Under the pieces are notes generated by a model. The model saw nothing but the letters and a program-made list of their open reading frames with translations. It was not told the origin of the DNA and did no database searches. From the NCBI RefSeq assembly GCF_932274485.2, contig NC_065882.2, positions 14,553,390-14,617,389 on the forward strand: DNA of 64,000 bases, written 5' to 3'. Origin of the DNA: Patella vulgata. Lineage: Eukaryota > Mollusca > Gastropoda > Patellidae. This document shows positions 23,701-39,100 of this stretch, piece after piece. Numbering within the stretch: the stretch's first letter is position 1; each line of letters begins with the position of its first letter. A program made the translations under genes and the position numbers.

Positions 23701-26700
23701 TATTAATTAGAACATGGCTATTTGAGAAACCTTTAGTCAAAAATCGTATTTATTCATTATCTAGTACTCAACCCAAAAATCTGGTACTGATACTCGTTGC
23801 CTTAATTGTGTATGGCACCCATCAACTCCTACAAGTGTATGGCACCCATCAACACCTACAACTAAATGGTGCGTTGGTTAGAATCCGGAAGCCAAAGTCT
23901 GTTAGGTAGAAGATAACTCAGTAAAAGTTGGACCTTTTAAAAGCTTGTTCCTAATATAGTTTTTAAAGAATGTTATTTTAGGGTTTGAAGAATCCCAATC
24001 TTGGCTCCCTGAGATAAGTTTACTCTTAGTTATCTCGTGGAAAATTTGCCGGTCATTAATTAGTCTAGTATCAGTTCCTAAGCTCTGCCCCCAGTGACTC
24101 CTGATTGGCTGGAATTATCAACACTTAAGCATCGGTTCCGTGGATATTTTGTGTTTGAAAATGACAGCTACCTTATTTCCAGACATGAAAAAGTGTACTG
24201 AAATGATGCCATATGCTTATATAGCAAATTCCAGCCTGTCCGATAAGAGTATAAATTTAAAGGGCTATTTAAATATACTGGGACCAATATAGGGTATGTA
24301 TATAGACACTGATAGTCTAGAGGGAATATTTATAGTAGATCGAGTCATGTAGGTAATAATAAGGTATAATATATCATCATGATGACTTCTATGATAGTAA
24401 ATATTATAAATCATACTTTATAGATATTACATTCTAACCTTTACACACTCATCAAGGTCAAATATCACATGTTTCTGTTTAAATGAAATGAAATGGGGTT
24501 TAACGTCTGACTTTCTGCACCAATCTGCTAATGAAGACCATACCCCATGGAGTGCACTCGGAGTGTAATTCTGCCTGAGCTACGACGCTTCATTGAATCG
24601 GACTGTCAAGGGATCTGTACGTGCACAGCAACGAGTTCAAGAGAGGCCATTGGGTTTTGTCCCATTCAAAATCAAAGGAACAGAGAGAAAGAGAGAGAAA
24701 TGGGGCTTAAAGTCCACTCGACACAAACTAGGTAATTTCGGGACTAACATATGGTTGAATTTTATTTCAATAATTTACTTGCAAGGAGGGGTCTTTAGCA
24801 GTGGGACTTACCAGAGCACCCAGAGAAACTCATGAGGTTGGACGGGCGACCCTACTCCTTTTCACGTACAAGCGGGAAATCGAAACCATCCACATGGCTC
24901 AATGACAGAACTTCTGATCCAACATGTGCCCCCCCCCTCGCTCCCAAAGGACAAGAAACTTTTCCCAGCAGGGTCCACCATTGCTGAAAACAGGTAAGAG
25001 GAAACAAGGCTGGGAAATTCTGAGGAAGTCTAATTAGCAAACACCGATATGGAACATGGGACCTCCGGCTGTTTTGTGAGCCAGCACCTTACTGACTTGA
25101 GTCTCTGTGGCTCCCCTTTCTTTTAACTGACAATTAATGGGGTGGTAATACTTTTAAATAAAAGTCTAAGATTCACAAATTCAAGTATGATCGCCATAAA
25201 ACTTAGCATGCCTGTTCTTTGGACAATTAAGAGTAGGTCCTAGTGCCGCTGCCCGGGCAAAATTTCCCTCATAGCGCACTGTATGGGGTATGCCCGTCTT
25301 CATTTCATTTCATTTCATTTCTTTGGACAATTGCCCACTGATTGACAGACTTCAAGTTTTGATATGATACAATACCAAGACAATTGCAATGAGGTCCTGC
25401 CATAACTTACCTTGTTTGTTGTTCTGTCCTCCAAAAGAATGATGTAATGTGTTCGGGGTGTGTTGTTGATTATTTCTTCCATGTAACGATTTCTTGCTCT
25501 TATCTCCAACGGGTGTGACGTTCTGTCTCGGAGACGGTTTACCGTTACTGATCAAAGATCTGGCACTAGAGAGGGCGGGAAAATGGATGGATTTGTCATT
25601 ATTTTGCTGTGGGACTGGAGTAGTCCGTGGTGTTTCTGCTTGTATACGAAGTGTAGGTACAACTGCTGGGGTTTTTGTAACCGGTGGGCCATTTGGATTT
25701 TTGTGATGTCGACTAGAATTTGGACCATTCATCCTCCTGGAAAGTAAAGTAAAAACATATTAATTCATTAGTATAATTTGATATTACCATAACCAAGTCT
25801 AGACAGAAGGCACCCGCGTCACAGACTTTGTCAGACAAAAATTATCACACAATGTAGATATTATAATATATAGGTTGTGTAATAATTAGTGCCTGACAAA
25901 GTTTGTGACAGGTACCTGATGTCCAAGATTGTATATATACACCTTGTGATAATCTGTACTTAACGGGTGCCTTATGACCAGACTTGAACATATTCACAAA
26001 ACATTTGAATGTTTTTTAATCCCTTAATTCTCTTCTTTATTTTGCAACTTTTGTTATCTTGAGAAAGTATATCTTTATAAGTTTATGTATCTTTTGTCCA
26101 ATCCTTTTACTTTATAATAATAAAACCAATCCCTTGCAAGCTATTGTGGTACTGGTAAAGTTGATTCCCTTAAGCGGTAGACACACAAGACGAATCATTC
26201 GGCCGAATCAATCAGCGGTGAATTGCTGTCGAATGAGTGGACACACCAGGCGAATCCTAAGCCTGATTCACCAGGCAATTGCATCTCCATTAAAGCAGCA
26301 ACCATGTCTTCAAATAATCATGTGACTTCTCAATATCAGTGGTGATTGGCGTAGCGGACACACTAGGTGAATAGTGTTTGATTTGCCTGAATGACACTGG
26401 ACATACCTGGCGAATTTCAGCGCTGATTGATTCGGCCGAATCATTCGTCTGGTGTGTTCACCGCTTTAAAGGAATATCTGTCCAAAAATGGTTTAATTTC
26501 TTTCAGTATTTACAAAGCTATGATGAACAGAACATTTCGATTGACCAATTCGTATACCACAGATCATTTTTTTTAAAATCAGTTCCTTTGTACTTCCAGT
26601 ACTCTAAATCTAGCAACGGCTGTACGATGGTAAGTGATATGTACCTACACCCATACAATTGCAATGCGGCTATCGGTTTACTTAATAGAAAAACTTGCTG

Positions 26701-29700
26701 CTTTTAGAAAATGGCATCGTTCAAAGAGTGTGTAGAGTTTTCATTGCAAAGTTGTCCTTTGTTTAAAAAAAATCGGATAAACTTGAAAGAAAAACACCTT
26801 CAGACATTGAAAACTTTGTATGACAAAAGATTCATCACAGGCGTCTTCATGGGCACTGCCATTTGTAATCCGGGAACTTGAAAGTAGTTTCAATGGCGGA
26901 ATTAATCATACAGCCGAGGCTAAATGTAGGATACTGAGGTTTGCCGAGTGAGAAAACTTCATAAATATGAGTTTGTATATCACAGTTTCATATACCCGTA
27001 TACAACAGATAATTTCATATTCACCAGGGTATGATCACATTTCAAAAATAAACCCTCACATCAGACATAAATATTACACAACAGAAAATGACCTAATGTA
27101 AATATGACATGTACTTAACATGTTATCTAAATATAGAGTCGATCAAAGGAAATAATTATATTGTATATATTTAAAGCCTTTAAACTGCTTCAACTTTAAA
27201 TACCCTCTAATTTATTTTGGTAGCTGTAATTTAAGACAATGTGGATCAAAATCTCTGAACTAGATTGACGTGGACATCTAAAATTGAACCTTTTTTGAAG
27301 ATGGCGGGAGATAGAGAGAAACAGGATTTAATGTTCACAATGGCTAAGAGATAGCCAGGTTGGGACTAGAGAAGATAGCAACACTTTAGGACCAAGAACC
27401 AGTCATTGTTTGTATTTTAGAGGAGAGCTGAAAAAAAACTCCCCTTGATCAACAAATTGAAAAAATCACTCCCCTAAAAAAACTCTCCCAGTTGCGGTAA
27501 GAAGAGTGATTTAAAAATTAAGGAGAGTGATGTGATATTAAGGAGAGTGATTAGTTGTGTGTATGGGGAATGGTTCTGAAGATCAATAACTGCATGCTAG
27601 AGGATCATTCCTGGTTTCATAAATGATAATAAAACCCCCAATGACTTTGTAAAGGAGAGTGATTTTCAATTTTAAGAGGAGGGAGAAAAACCTCTGCTCG
27701 GATGACATTCAGGTGAGCAACAGACGCTCGAGAGCGATCGCTCACCTTAAAAAACAATGACTGAAATGAAATGTAATCGGGTTTAACGTCCTACTGTTCT
27801 GCTCCTAAACTGGGCTAATGAAGACGGGCATACGCCATATGGTGTGCTATGAGGGAAATTTTGCCTGGGCAGCAGCGCTACGGCCTATTCTTATATCGAA
27901 TTCCAACTGCCAAGGGATCTTGTATGTGCACGCCAATATGTACACGGGACCTCGGTTTTTCGTCCCATCCGAACGACTAGACAGCTGTCCTTGTAAAAAA
28001 AAACCAATGACTGAAGAATAGTCGATTGATTACACCCTGGTAAAACAGCACAGTATTTACCTTAAATTCTAAATTAATTAAATAATCATTACATCGACCA
28101 ATAGAATTTCAATGTTTTGAGACTAGCAGACGGCTACATTCAGTCATCAATATCCCTGGTAAGAATATACCACCTCAAGTCAGTATTTATATTCACAGAA
28201 AAAATTAATTAAATAACGCACAATGGAATTGCAACCTTTTGAGACTAGAAGCCAACAATAATCCATTGATCATACACCTGATAAAACATCAGTTTTCCCT
28301 TCATTTCAAAATTAATAAAATAACTATTAAATCGACCAATAGAATTTCATCTTTTTCACACTAGCAGTCGGCTATAAACAGTCCAATATAATATCCCTAG
28401 TCAAAACAAGACCTCAAGTCAGTATTTGCCTTCACATACAAAGTTATGAAATGGCTAGATAATTGGCCAATAAAATTTCAACCTTTGAGTTCCTTTGTCC
28501 TGTATCTTGTATCACCAAACAGTACTTATTAAATATTCAAAGATGGACGCCGAAGTAATTCTACATATGTTTCTGTTTAAAATATTCATTATATTTGTCT
28601 TGAGTTAAAAGAGCATAATGAAATGAATTGGAGTCTGACCGAAATTTTCATGATCAAAGGGAAAGAAATGAATGAAAATTTAAAATTGTTAATGTCTGAT
28701 GAACACTAAGTCGGTCATCACAATATTCCATGTTAAAATGGAAATATAGACTTTGACACCATGGAGCGTGGGCGTTAACTCCGTGATTTACAGGCAACAT
28801 ACAAGTATTCTTAATTTTTATAGGTTTACAATTTATGCCAATGCAGTAAGTTGCTCAGTTTAATCAAAGCAGAATAAAAGAACAAAACTGTGAATTAACT
28901 GAAAATTTATTATTAACCCTTTAGGTACATGTAAATGTTGACTATACCCCATCAGCTCCTTGATGAAAATTAGAGAGAAGTGATATATCAATACTGGTAC
29001 ATCACTGGACAGACTGAAACCGCCTGAGATATGTGCTAGCTTTCTGTATTCGGGCCATTAACTAGTTCTTGTGGGTGCATGTGACTGGGCAGTCTAAGGA
29101 GCCCTAGTCAGGGTGGTTCGGGGCGCTCTAAAGGGTTAATAAATTACAGCTTACTAAAATCTACAAATATGATATAATGATTATTTGAACAATTTCTAAT
29201 AAAATTTGAAAAACAATAAACAAACATATATAGTAACAACATAAATCGTCCTATAAAGCATTATTTCCAGGTCTGTATACTGTATTGATCATTTAGCCTG
29301 TTAAAGTGCTTATATTTAAGCTAGTTTAAAATCGCCGGGGATTTTAAGACAGGATAGTGTTGTGTTCACATGTGCTATGTGCAGTATAAAGTATAAACCA
29401 AACCAGTTTAACTATTTTGTCCTCTTTGGTTAAAGGAATAGAGTTAATTATGCATGGGCATTAGTCGTCATTTTGTGAGGACAATAGCTTACTGCTCTTG
29501 CGAAAAGCAGGCTGGAGCCGGCGAGTTTAAGTGTGTCGGAACGGGATAAGAGATGTGGATCAATTTTAAAACTGCCACAATATTTCTGTTTTAACATGTT
29601 TCACTTTATACCCCTATAAATATCCCACTACGTTTTAGCAAATTTGTTTGAGAACGTTGCCCTCTATCACACTTCCAAGTTTCTATATCAAAATGCTCCC

Positions 29701-32700
29701 AAAATCATAACCCTACAAAATGTTTTACAATTTATAGAATTCGATATAGAAGTTTTCTATATTCCCTAATATATACCGTAAAAAAATTTTATCACAAACT
29801 TTGTCTTGTATCACATTCTTAACAATTCCGATAATGATAACCCTACAAAATGTTTTACAAATTATAGAATTCGATATAAAGTTTTTCTATATTCCCTAAT
29901 ATATATTCCCTTAAAAATATTTTATCACAAACTTTGTCCTGTATCACATTCTTAACAATTCCTAAGTATTAATCTAAACAAAAAGATAAATCCATGATTT
30001 GTGATTGAAAAATCCTGAATTTTATCAGCACTAACTAGGTCATTTTGTAACTAACATATTATATAAAGTTAATGACCTGCAAACTGCTAGGCAGCTATAA
30101 ATGACATCTTATTTATGAAACATTCTCATGAAGTTTGTGATAAAGAACAAATAAACGAGATTATAGAGTATTTATGTACAAAATAACTCAATTTAACTTA
30201 ATTAAACATATGTATTTATGAAACTGTAAATAATTGTAAAATTATTGTAAATTTTATTATTAGTATTACTACCATTATTATTAATATTATCGCATCTGTA
30301 TGTACTTCTGCATGTATACCTTGTGTATGAAATAAATATATTATTATATAAACTGTTTTAATCCAAAACGTTGTGTCCAGAGTTATTTAGCAGTGGGGGG
30401 AAATTGGAGAACACAAACTGTTGATCCCAAAGAAACCGGAGAACCCAACACACTGATTCTAAAGGGCAATCGAATTTAAAATCTGTAAATACAAAATGAC
30501 ACCATTTGTAATGGGTCTATTTTCCTTTAAGGTATTTGGACTAAATGCCTATCAATGTCAATGATATAATCACTCAATAAATCAATAATAGATCCACAAA
30601 TCAACCAATCAAATCTCACAATAAGAATTGGTTGGCCATGTTTTTTGCTGCAAGATCAATTCCTGTGACAGACGACTATTTGATGTGTGAAAAGAAGTTC
30701 TTAATGTGACTAAATATCTCAGTTGTATCGATAAGTCTTCCACAGACTTTTTGTTTTTACAATAATCAGGTCATTTCATTGAGCAGCAATGGAATGGTGT
30801 TTCATCTTATCAATACTGTACATGTACTTTGGTCATTTTGAGACTAATGCAGTCCTTCATGTTTATAAAATTGTGCAGGAACCATAAAAAGCTCCTGATA
30901 CCTTGAATATATGCAGTTTAAAAAGTAAACAAAAACTGAAAGTAGTTTATTAATCTCAATATTTAGGAGAGCGATTTAGCTAATTTGCAGGAGTCTTTAA
31001 CGACTCCTTCGAAGGAAAGCCGACGTGCGTCGAGAGGAGCAGGAGCAAAAGCTCCCCTTAAACGTGAAGGACTGCTAATGGCTATATTCAATAAACTTTT
31101 TAATTTTTCCCTCAATAACCAGGCAACCTTACTGAGTAGCAATGAAATAGCATTTCATCTCGTTCTTTGGCATTTTAAGACTAACATAACATAAGACTTC
31201 TCAAGAATTGTTTTCCCTCAATAACCAGCACTGTAATCTGGGTATCATTTAATCTTGTGTATATCTAGCAATAATTTCTTTCACATTCATTTAATATCAA
31301 ATCTTTGTTTAAAAATTCATAAAAATCATTTAAAATCACATAAAATCATCTAATTTGTACTTGTGTCTTTCTTTAACGGCCTCTATGAGAGTCTTGTATT
31401 ATGCTAAATAATTACTGTGCACTGCAACTAAAATAAAAGTACCAAGTGTCAAGAAAAATAATGATTTGTTCACAACTTGAATGATATTTTAAAGGTTTTT
31501 ACAGAGTCCTTTTGAACAGATATCGGTGACTCCAGTATCAGCAAAATGGCCATGTATCAGCCGATACTGATTTCTACCGATAGGCCACTTATATAGGCCA
31601 CATACTGATGTTAAAATCGATTATCGGACCATCACTAGTCAAGAGTGACTCAAGTGAGACCAAAGCGTAACTCAGTTATCGAGCCGATTAAATAAAATTA
31701 AATGGGGTTTAACGTCCTATCTACTGTTCTTCTCCAACCAGGCTTATGAAGATGGAGATACAACATGCCGTGTGCCATGCCGGGAATTTTGCCCAGACTT
31801 TGGTATTGATGAGCTGACTTAGTTGCACATTCCAAATTCAGTGCACACTGCTGATTTCCTTGCTAGAGAAAAACATTCTTTTTGTTTTAAAATGTCAAGT
31901 GATTTTACAAAATGGCAGACCGCAAGTTGGTGAAACATGGACAATTTTAACTAGTCACATGATCAGTGGTGGTAATCCCTTAACAGTCAACTACAAACTG
32001 CATGTACATGTACTCCAAAGTCAGTGCACACTGCTGATTTCCTTGCTAAAGAAGAACATTCTTTTTGTTTTAAAACATCAAGTGATTTTACAAAATGGTA
32101 GACACCAAGTTGGTGAAACATGGACAATTTTAACTAGTCACATGATCAGTGGTGACAATCCCTTAACAGTCAACTGCAAACTGCATGTACATGTATGCAG
32201 ACACATCACTGATTTCCACAGAATTGCTTTTTGCCTAATTATTGCTCATGTCTTCAGAGAGAGAGAAAGAAATGGGGTTTAATGTCCACTCGACACAAAC
32301 TAGGTCATTTCGGGACTAACACATGGTTCAATAATTCGCTTGCGCGTAGGGGTCTTTAGCAGTGTGAGGAAACTGGAGGACCCGGAGAAAACCCACGAGG
32401 TTGGACAAGCGACCCTACTCCTTGACACGTACAACTAGGAAATCGAAACCAGGCTAGTTAACTCAATCACAGGCCTAACTATTCGGCCATCCACCCCCCA
32501 CCACTCCCATGTCTTTATCCATTGAAAAGAAAATCATAACAGTGTGTACCGGGCTTTAGAGTTTTTAGTTTAATTCAATTATCTTGTTTTGATAATTTAA
32601 AAACAAACAGTTTGTTTACATCAATCACTAAGAACAAGTTTCAATTGACATGGTGTATAGATAAATAAACAAAAAAGTTTCAAATTTCAGAAATGATAAA

Positions 32701-33099
32701 ACTTTAAACTTATTAAAACTAAACAAATTCAAAACAATTTTCATGTATCGTTAATTTGATATTCAAATTATTTTGTTTGCACTTTTGCTGTGAACACGAC
32801 AGCTATTTAATTGGTTCAATAGCCTTTAATAAAAACGATAGAACAGATTATCCCCGGGATATGGAAGTTACAAAAGGTATTAAATGAAATGTTATTAATC
32901 AAAATAAATCTGAACTACAGATATTGACCGATTTGTTTGATTTAGTAAAAAGCTTAATGGGAATAATCACCAGTGTGATATCCTAATCAATGATATTATA
33001 CTAGTTACGCTACTAGGTTACATTTAACAACACACCTTTAAGTGGATGTCAGATAGTCTGATAATATTCATGAACTAATTTTTAAAGATCTTCATTGGG

Positions 33100-33132
<33 letters not shown>

Positions 33133-36100
33133 GAGAGGGGGAGAGAGAGAGAGGGGGGGTAACTCCACTCCACACAAACTAGGTCATTTCGGGACTAACA
33201 TATGGTTGAATTTTATTTCAATAATTTGATTGCACATAGGGTTTTTTTAGCAGTGGGAGGAAACCTGAGGACCTGGAGAAAACCCAAGAGAATGTCACGT
33301 ACAATTCGGGAATCGAAACCACGCCAGTTGACTCAATGACACACACCATTAAGTGGATGTCAGATAGTCTGATAATATACATACAAACTAATTCTTAAAG
33401 ATGTCCATTGGAGAGAGAGAAGGAGAGGGAGAGAGCGAGAGAGACTAGGTCATTTCAGGATTAACATACAGTTTTTCAATAATTCCAAGAAAATCCATAT
33501 GGTTTGGACAGATGACCCTACTTCTTGTCACACACAAGCAGAGAATCAAAACCATGCTACAATGACAAACCTTGTGATCTAATGCACATGGCTGCACGCA
33601 TAAAAACATCCTGCACCCCCTCCCTCTTCCATTGGCAACAGCCAAGGCTATAAACCACTAATTCTTAAAGATCTCCATTGGCTATCAGTCTGGAACCATA
33701 TTTGCTCTTGAATACAAACCAAATAAACACATCACAACAATTCTTTTAAGATCTCCATTGACGTTGATTCTGCCAGTGCAGCTAAAGCACACATTTTTGC
33801 TCTTGAATGCAACCAAAGCAAATGAACACATCACAACAGTTCTTAAAGGAGCCACGGTAGCTCAGTGAGTAAGACGTGCCGTGTTCATTCCCGGTGCTGG
33901 TTGAATAGGTTCATATATTTGCTATTTAAAAAAAATCAATTTACCCATGTACTTGGAAGACATTTTCTTTGTCCTAATCAAGTCCTATTTACAAGTCAAA
34001 ACTGACAATGGTTATTTTTAATTTATGGTTAAATCAGCTGATCACAATGACACAATTAATATGTTTCGGACAATCAACAGGTTTAATTAAATAAGTGTGA
34101 AGTTTTGACAGTAGAGCAACATGAATAAAATATCATCGGGAAGAAATGCCACAGGTGGGGGTGGGGGGTAATGTCAGAGAATTAATCTCACAGAGAAGTA
34201 ACATCACAGGGAAGTAATGTCACAGGGGACAAAATGCCACATAGGTAATGTCACCGAGAAGTAACATCACAGGGAAGTAATGTCATGGGAAAGTAATGTC
34301 ACAGGGACAAAATAGCACATGCGAGTGATACCCACTGGTGAAATTGCACAGGGAAGTGATACTCAGGGGCAAAACAGCACAGGGAAAAATGGTCACAGAG
34401 AAGTAATGCCCATGGACCAAATGCCAAAGATAATGGCACACCAGTCCTTCATGTTTATAAAATTGTGCGGGAGCCATATAAAGCTCCTGATACCTTGAAT
34501 ATATGCAGTTTAAAAGTAAACAAAAACTGAAAGTAGTTTATTAATCTCAATATTTAGGAGAGCGATTTAGCTAATTTGCAGGAGTCTTTAATGACTCCTT
34601 CGAAGGAAAGCCGACGTACGTCGAGAGGAGCAGGAGCAGGAGCAAAAGCTCCCCTTAAACGTGAAGGACTGCCACACGATAAAATGGCACAATATAAATA
34701 ATGGATAATGATTTTAAAACAATTAAGGCAGAAATTATCATTTTAAAATCTACTTTTTGAACCGAGAAAAGGTTTTTTGAACTTCTCACTCTTATCTGTG
34801 GACAAAATGTCACAATACTAATAATGAATATAATGATATTTAAAGCAAAAAGTAAAAACAAATGATTTAAAAATCTACTTTTTATACCAACACAAGGTTT
34901 TTTTGAATTCCTCCCTCTTATCTGACTCATAAAGTTCAAAAAGCTAATACTTAAGAGCTACATTTGTCACTTGATAATCTAGATTGTAAATCATCTAGTC
35001 TTGAACAAGTATTGATTGCCAAAGTTTTGACATCGATCTAAGGTATTATTTAATGGCTCTTATATCCGGAATAAGCTGAGAAGGAATATTTATTGTGGAG
35101 GAAAAACACAATTTTATCACGATTATTAAAGTAGGGCTGTTGCTTCAGTAATATTTTGAGGTCTTGACTGACCGATAGTAAAACTGATGGGCTGGAGAGT
35201 TTACCTGTCATACCATCAAAATAGAAGTTTCAGAGAATTTAACCATAAAACACATTAATTACAGTTAAAGATGGGTTCCCGCGTACAAACTGGGTGATTT
35301 AATGGTATATATGGACTAAAAACATATTCAAACTAATTAATTTGTCATAATTATGCTTCAAATCCTTCTCAAACCTTGTAATTGCGAAGGAATGCCCTGC
35401 TATTAAAATTCGATCAAACCAGGTCATGTTTACGTCACGTCTTGGGAGTCAGAGGAGAATTCATTGCATACATAAGACGATGTTGTCTTCAATCGCTTAC
35501 TATTTATTACAAATATCAAATCCTAATTAAATTCTCAGATTATCCACTACCTGCGTCTTTTTCAGTCATTTTTATCTCAGAAAGTATTGTACGTCTAACT
35601 CTTCATAAAGTTTATCAACTTGTACATCAAGTGCTCAATATTCGCTTGTGACCTTTGACATCATGCGTGCAGAAGTCCCTAATCGTCGGGCTGTTGATTA
35701 GGGAAATCCTTACATTTTTGTCTTGTATACGCTCCATGAGTGTTTTTTGGGGAATCCAGTATTTTTCTAGTAAGACTGGATATCTCTACTTTCCATATAT
35801 ACCAAAATTGACATATTTTTATTGGAAATAACCACCCGATAAATACTTTTCTGGGAACCCATCTTTAAATGTAAAATCATTTAACAATATATTTTTGGGA
35901 TAATGCTAAAAATTGACAAATTTTTGGGGAAAAAAAAGATACCTTGCTACTTCGAAGTAAATAAAATATGTGAAAAACAATTTGGCAACTGGAAAAATTT
36001 TGAAATTACAACCCTGCATTTCAACTTAACAATATATTTTTGGGATAATGACTAGACAGCTGTCCTTGTCTGGCCCTCCGTCCTGCATCATTGGATGGAC

Positions 36101-39100
36101 TTTCTCAGCCAATGCAGGGATTGAACACCCGACCTCCAAGTTAGCGAGTCAGCGTCTTACCCACTTAGCCACCATGACCAGTACAGATTTGGGGGTATTT
36201 TTTCAGTGTTTTTATTGATGTTTTTAATGTCAGGCACAGATTTAAAAATGTCAGGTACGTATCCAAATTCACTACACTGGAGTGCACATAAAAGAACCCT
36301 TAATGACAGTTGGAATTTGAAATAAGAATAGGCCATAGCGCTGCAGCCCTGGCAAAATTTCCCTCATAGCACACTGTTTGATGCATGCTTGTTTTCATTA
36401 GCGTAGTCAGTGCAGAAAAGTAGGATGTTACACCCCATTTTATTTCATTTAAATACACTATTTCAAGGTCTTGATATAACAAACTTTCAAACGATCTTTT
36501 TATTTTGCTTTCAACATATGACTAACCAGTACATATATATTGTTCAACGGCATTATATATGCAAAGACCGAGCGACTGTTCGTCTACTTGTATCAATGAA
36601 AATAATAATAATATAATAACACTTTGCAGGTATATAACTTTTGCGTTGACAGTTGAAAGGATATTACTTATAGAGCGCTTTATCCACCTGATTTCTATTG
36701 AAGAACAACAAAGGGGAGATTAGTCACAAGTGTTAAAGTACAATGCTAATAATTAAAGCTATTCTTTACTTCTCAGACTAAACTGCGTCATAGCGTTCTT
36801 ACAGACAGATCCAAACTATCAATCGAGTTCAATGTCATTGATTTTATTCAATTACCCTATGTAAATGACTACAGAAATTAGTTTAAGTAATTCATAATTA
36901 AATTATAATTCAGTTACTGGGTCAGTAACAGACAGGCATAAATTCAAAACACTTTTATTCAAATCGTTTTCTCAAGTGGGGGTATATACTAAAATAAAGT
37001 TTTTTAAATCATGCTCGTTGATAGATTGGCTTTGGCACCTAATAAAGAAATGGTATTCATTCATGGATTGTCAGCGATATCACTTCGGTGGAAGCGGACG
37101 TTAAATAAAGCCATTTCACAAACACACAATTGCCTGTACAAATACATTCCTAAAGCATGAGCCATGTTGACACAGTGTGGGGTACTGGGTCACAAACCAG
37201 GATGTCCCGGGTTCAATCACAATGGCCCGGGTTAAATCACAAAAGCCCGGTTTTCCCATGTCAGTGGTGCAAGAAATAGCGTCTTGTTGTTCAGATCTGA
37301 TGGAAAACCGACATCCCATGTACATATATATCATTGGCAGCAATTATAGAATTCCTGACAGTTAGAAATCAAAAGTAGGCAGTAGTGCTGGCGGTCCAGG
37401 TAAAATTTCTCTCATAGCACACTCCATGGCTTATTTTCATCTTCATTATCCCAGTTGGTGCAGAAAAATAATTTCTATAAACCTGGGTTTTTTTTCGCAT
37501 TCTTACTTCTATAATATCAACTTTTCCCAGAAAGAGTAAAACTTGGGATCAACTAGGTAAAAACGTAGTTACTGTAGACTTCTCTCCTTTAAAGGGACAA
37601 TAACACTCTTGCTGGCTTGACAGCTCCAGAAAATAAAAAAATAGCCTTATTCTAAGTACTAGATGTTTTAGTGTCCTACATGTTGTGTAAATTATCCATT
37701 AAATCCTATTTTACTTGTCCAAAGGGTTCAAAAATATATTTAAATCCAAGTCACATTTGTAAAGCTTTACGTCAGGCTTTTCAAATCATTTAGTTGAATT
37801 TTTCCAATTTTTTTAAATTAGGTGTGTTAAGATGAAATTTGTATCATCAATTAATTGGAATATAGTAAAATAGTGCAATTTGTTGACCAGAATAAAGATT
37901 GGGACATATTATTCAGTTACAACAAGAGTGGTATTGAGCCTTTAATGCACCAGTTTTTACCAAAATAGTAAAAATCTGGGAACAAATATAGGTAAAAAAA
38001 ACACAGATGTAGACAGCTTTTATATTCACTTAAAACCCTTATATTCTACTTTAAAGTCATTGACAAGAACTTCAGCTGAACAAGAACTTCAGCTGAACAA
38101 CAACTTCAATTGAACAAGAACTTAAGCTGCTATTCAGACAGTGTTCTATTAAACATTAATAATCACAAGTCTTTGCATACGGGATAGAACACTAAAATAT
38201 GATACCCACCCATGAAGTTCTCTTGATTTACGGGAGACTAGTTATTTGGGTTTTTTTTGGTAAACGTGGAGCTTTGTCTGGCATTTTAAAGATCCAATGC
38301 ATGGCTATGGATTGTAAATCTTTAATTAAAATTAGTTTTATCTGGTTGTCAACTCATTAGTCTAATGCTCATTTGTTTTGTTTTAAGCATGCGGTAACAA
38401 GTGGTTGTCTCGCCAGATATGCTCACATTTGCAAGAAATGGACGGAAATATGGAAAAAATCGAATCAATTCTGTAATTGTCCCAATGTATCACATCGAAT
38501 TTGAAAAAAACATTGATTCTCTTTCAAATTAATGTGATGGTTGATTTTCTAACAGGAATATTAGGGTAGTTTCGTTTAGTAGGCCTATTTACAAAAATAC
38601 GATGAACTGAAAATTTCCCAACATTTGTCATACTCTGTAAAAAATATAAACAAGCCAGTGCCACCTATAACTGTTTGATAAAGTCTGTTAGCACGTGTGT
38701 GCTGTATCATAAGACCGTTCATTGAGTCAACTGGCGTGGTTTCGAATCCCCGGTTGTACGTGACAAGGAGCAGGGTCGCCTGTCCAACCTCGTGGGTTTT
38801 CTCCGGTTCATCCGGTTTCCTTCCAATGCTAAAGACCCCTACGCGCAAGCAAATTATTGAAATAAAATTAAACCACATGTTAGTCGAGTGGACGTTAAAC
38901 CCCATTTCTCTCTCTCTCTCTCTCTGATAGGTCTCATTTTAATCCAATTGAATCTAATCCTGGAGATTATCTACCGCTGATATTTTGATTTTTTCTTAAA
39001 GATACATTATGGGAGATAAGATAAAGAGATGGCAGTTCTCGCTATAATAGTTAAAAACTAGATAGTGTGTAAAGGTAATTTGCTGAAAATTTCAGTCAAA

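Larger units (their letters stand above)
33029..33655. repeat. Tandem duplication of a module containing a SINE-A
   Basis: Module: TTAAGTGGATGTCAGATAGT, CTGATAATAT..., TTCTTAAAGATCTCCATTGG, then a minus SINE-A. It starts at 33029 and again at 33346. A third partial TTCTTAAAGATCTCCATTGG follows at 33663 and a diverged one at about 33745. Confidence 0.75.

Noticed and set aside
30850-31074. Hammerhead ribozyme in the hairpin-chain element
   Set aside because: The conserved CTGANGA and GAAA core arrangement is not present on either strand.
31860-32282. 140-codon plus-strand frame
   Set aside because: It spans a ~182-bp tandem dimer and ends in SINE-A sequence. The same peptide is repeated; no domain or splice sites.
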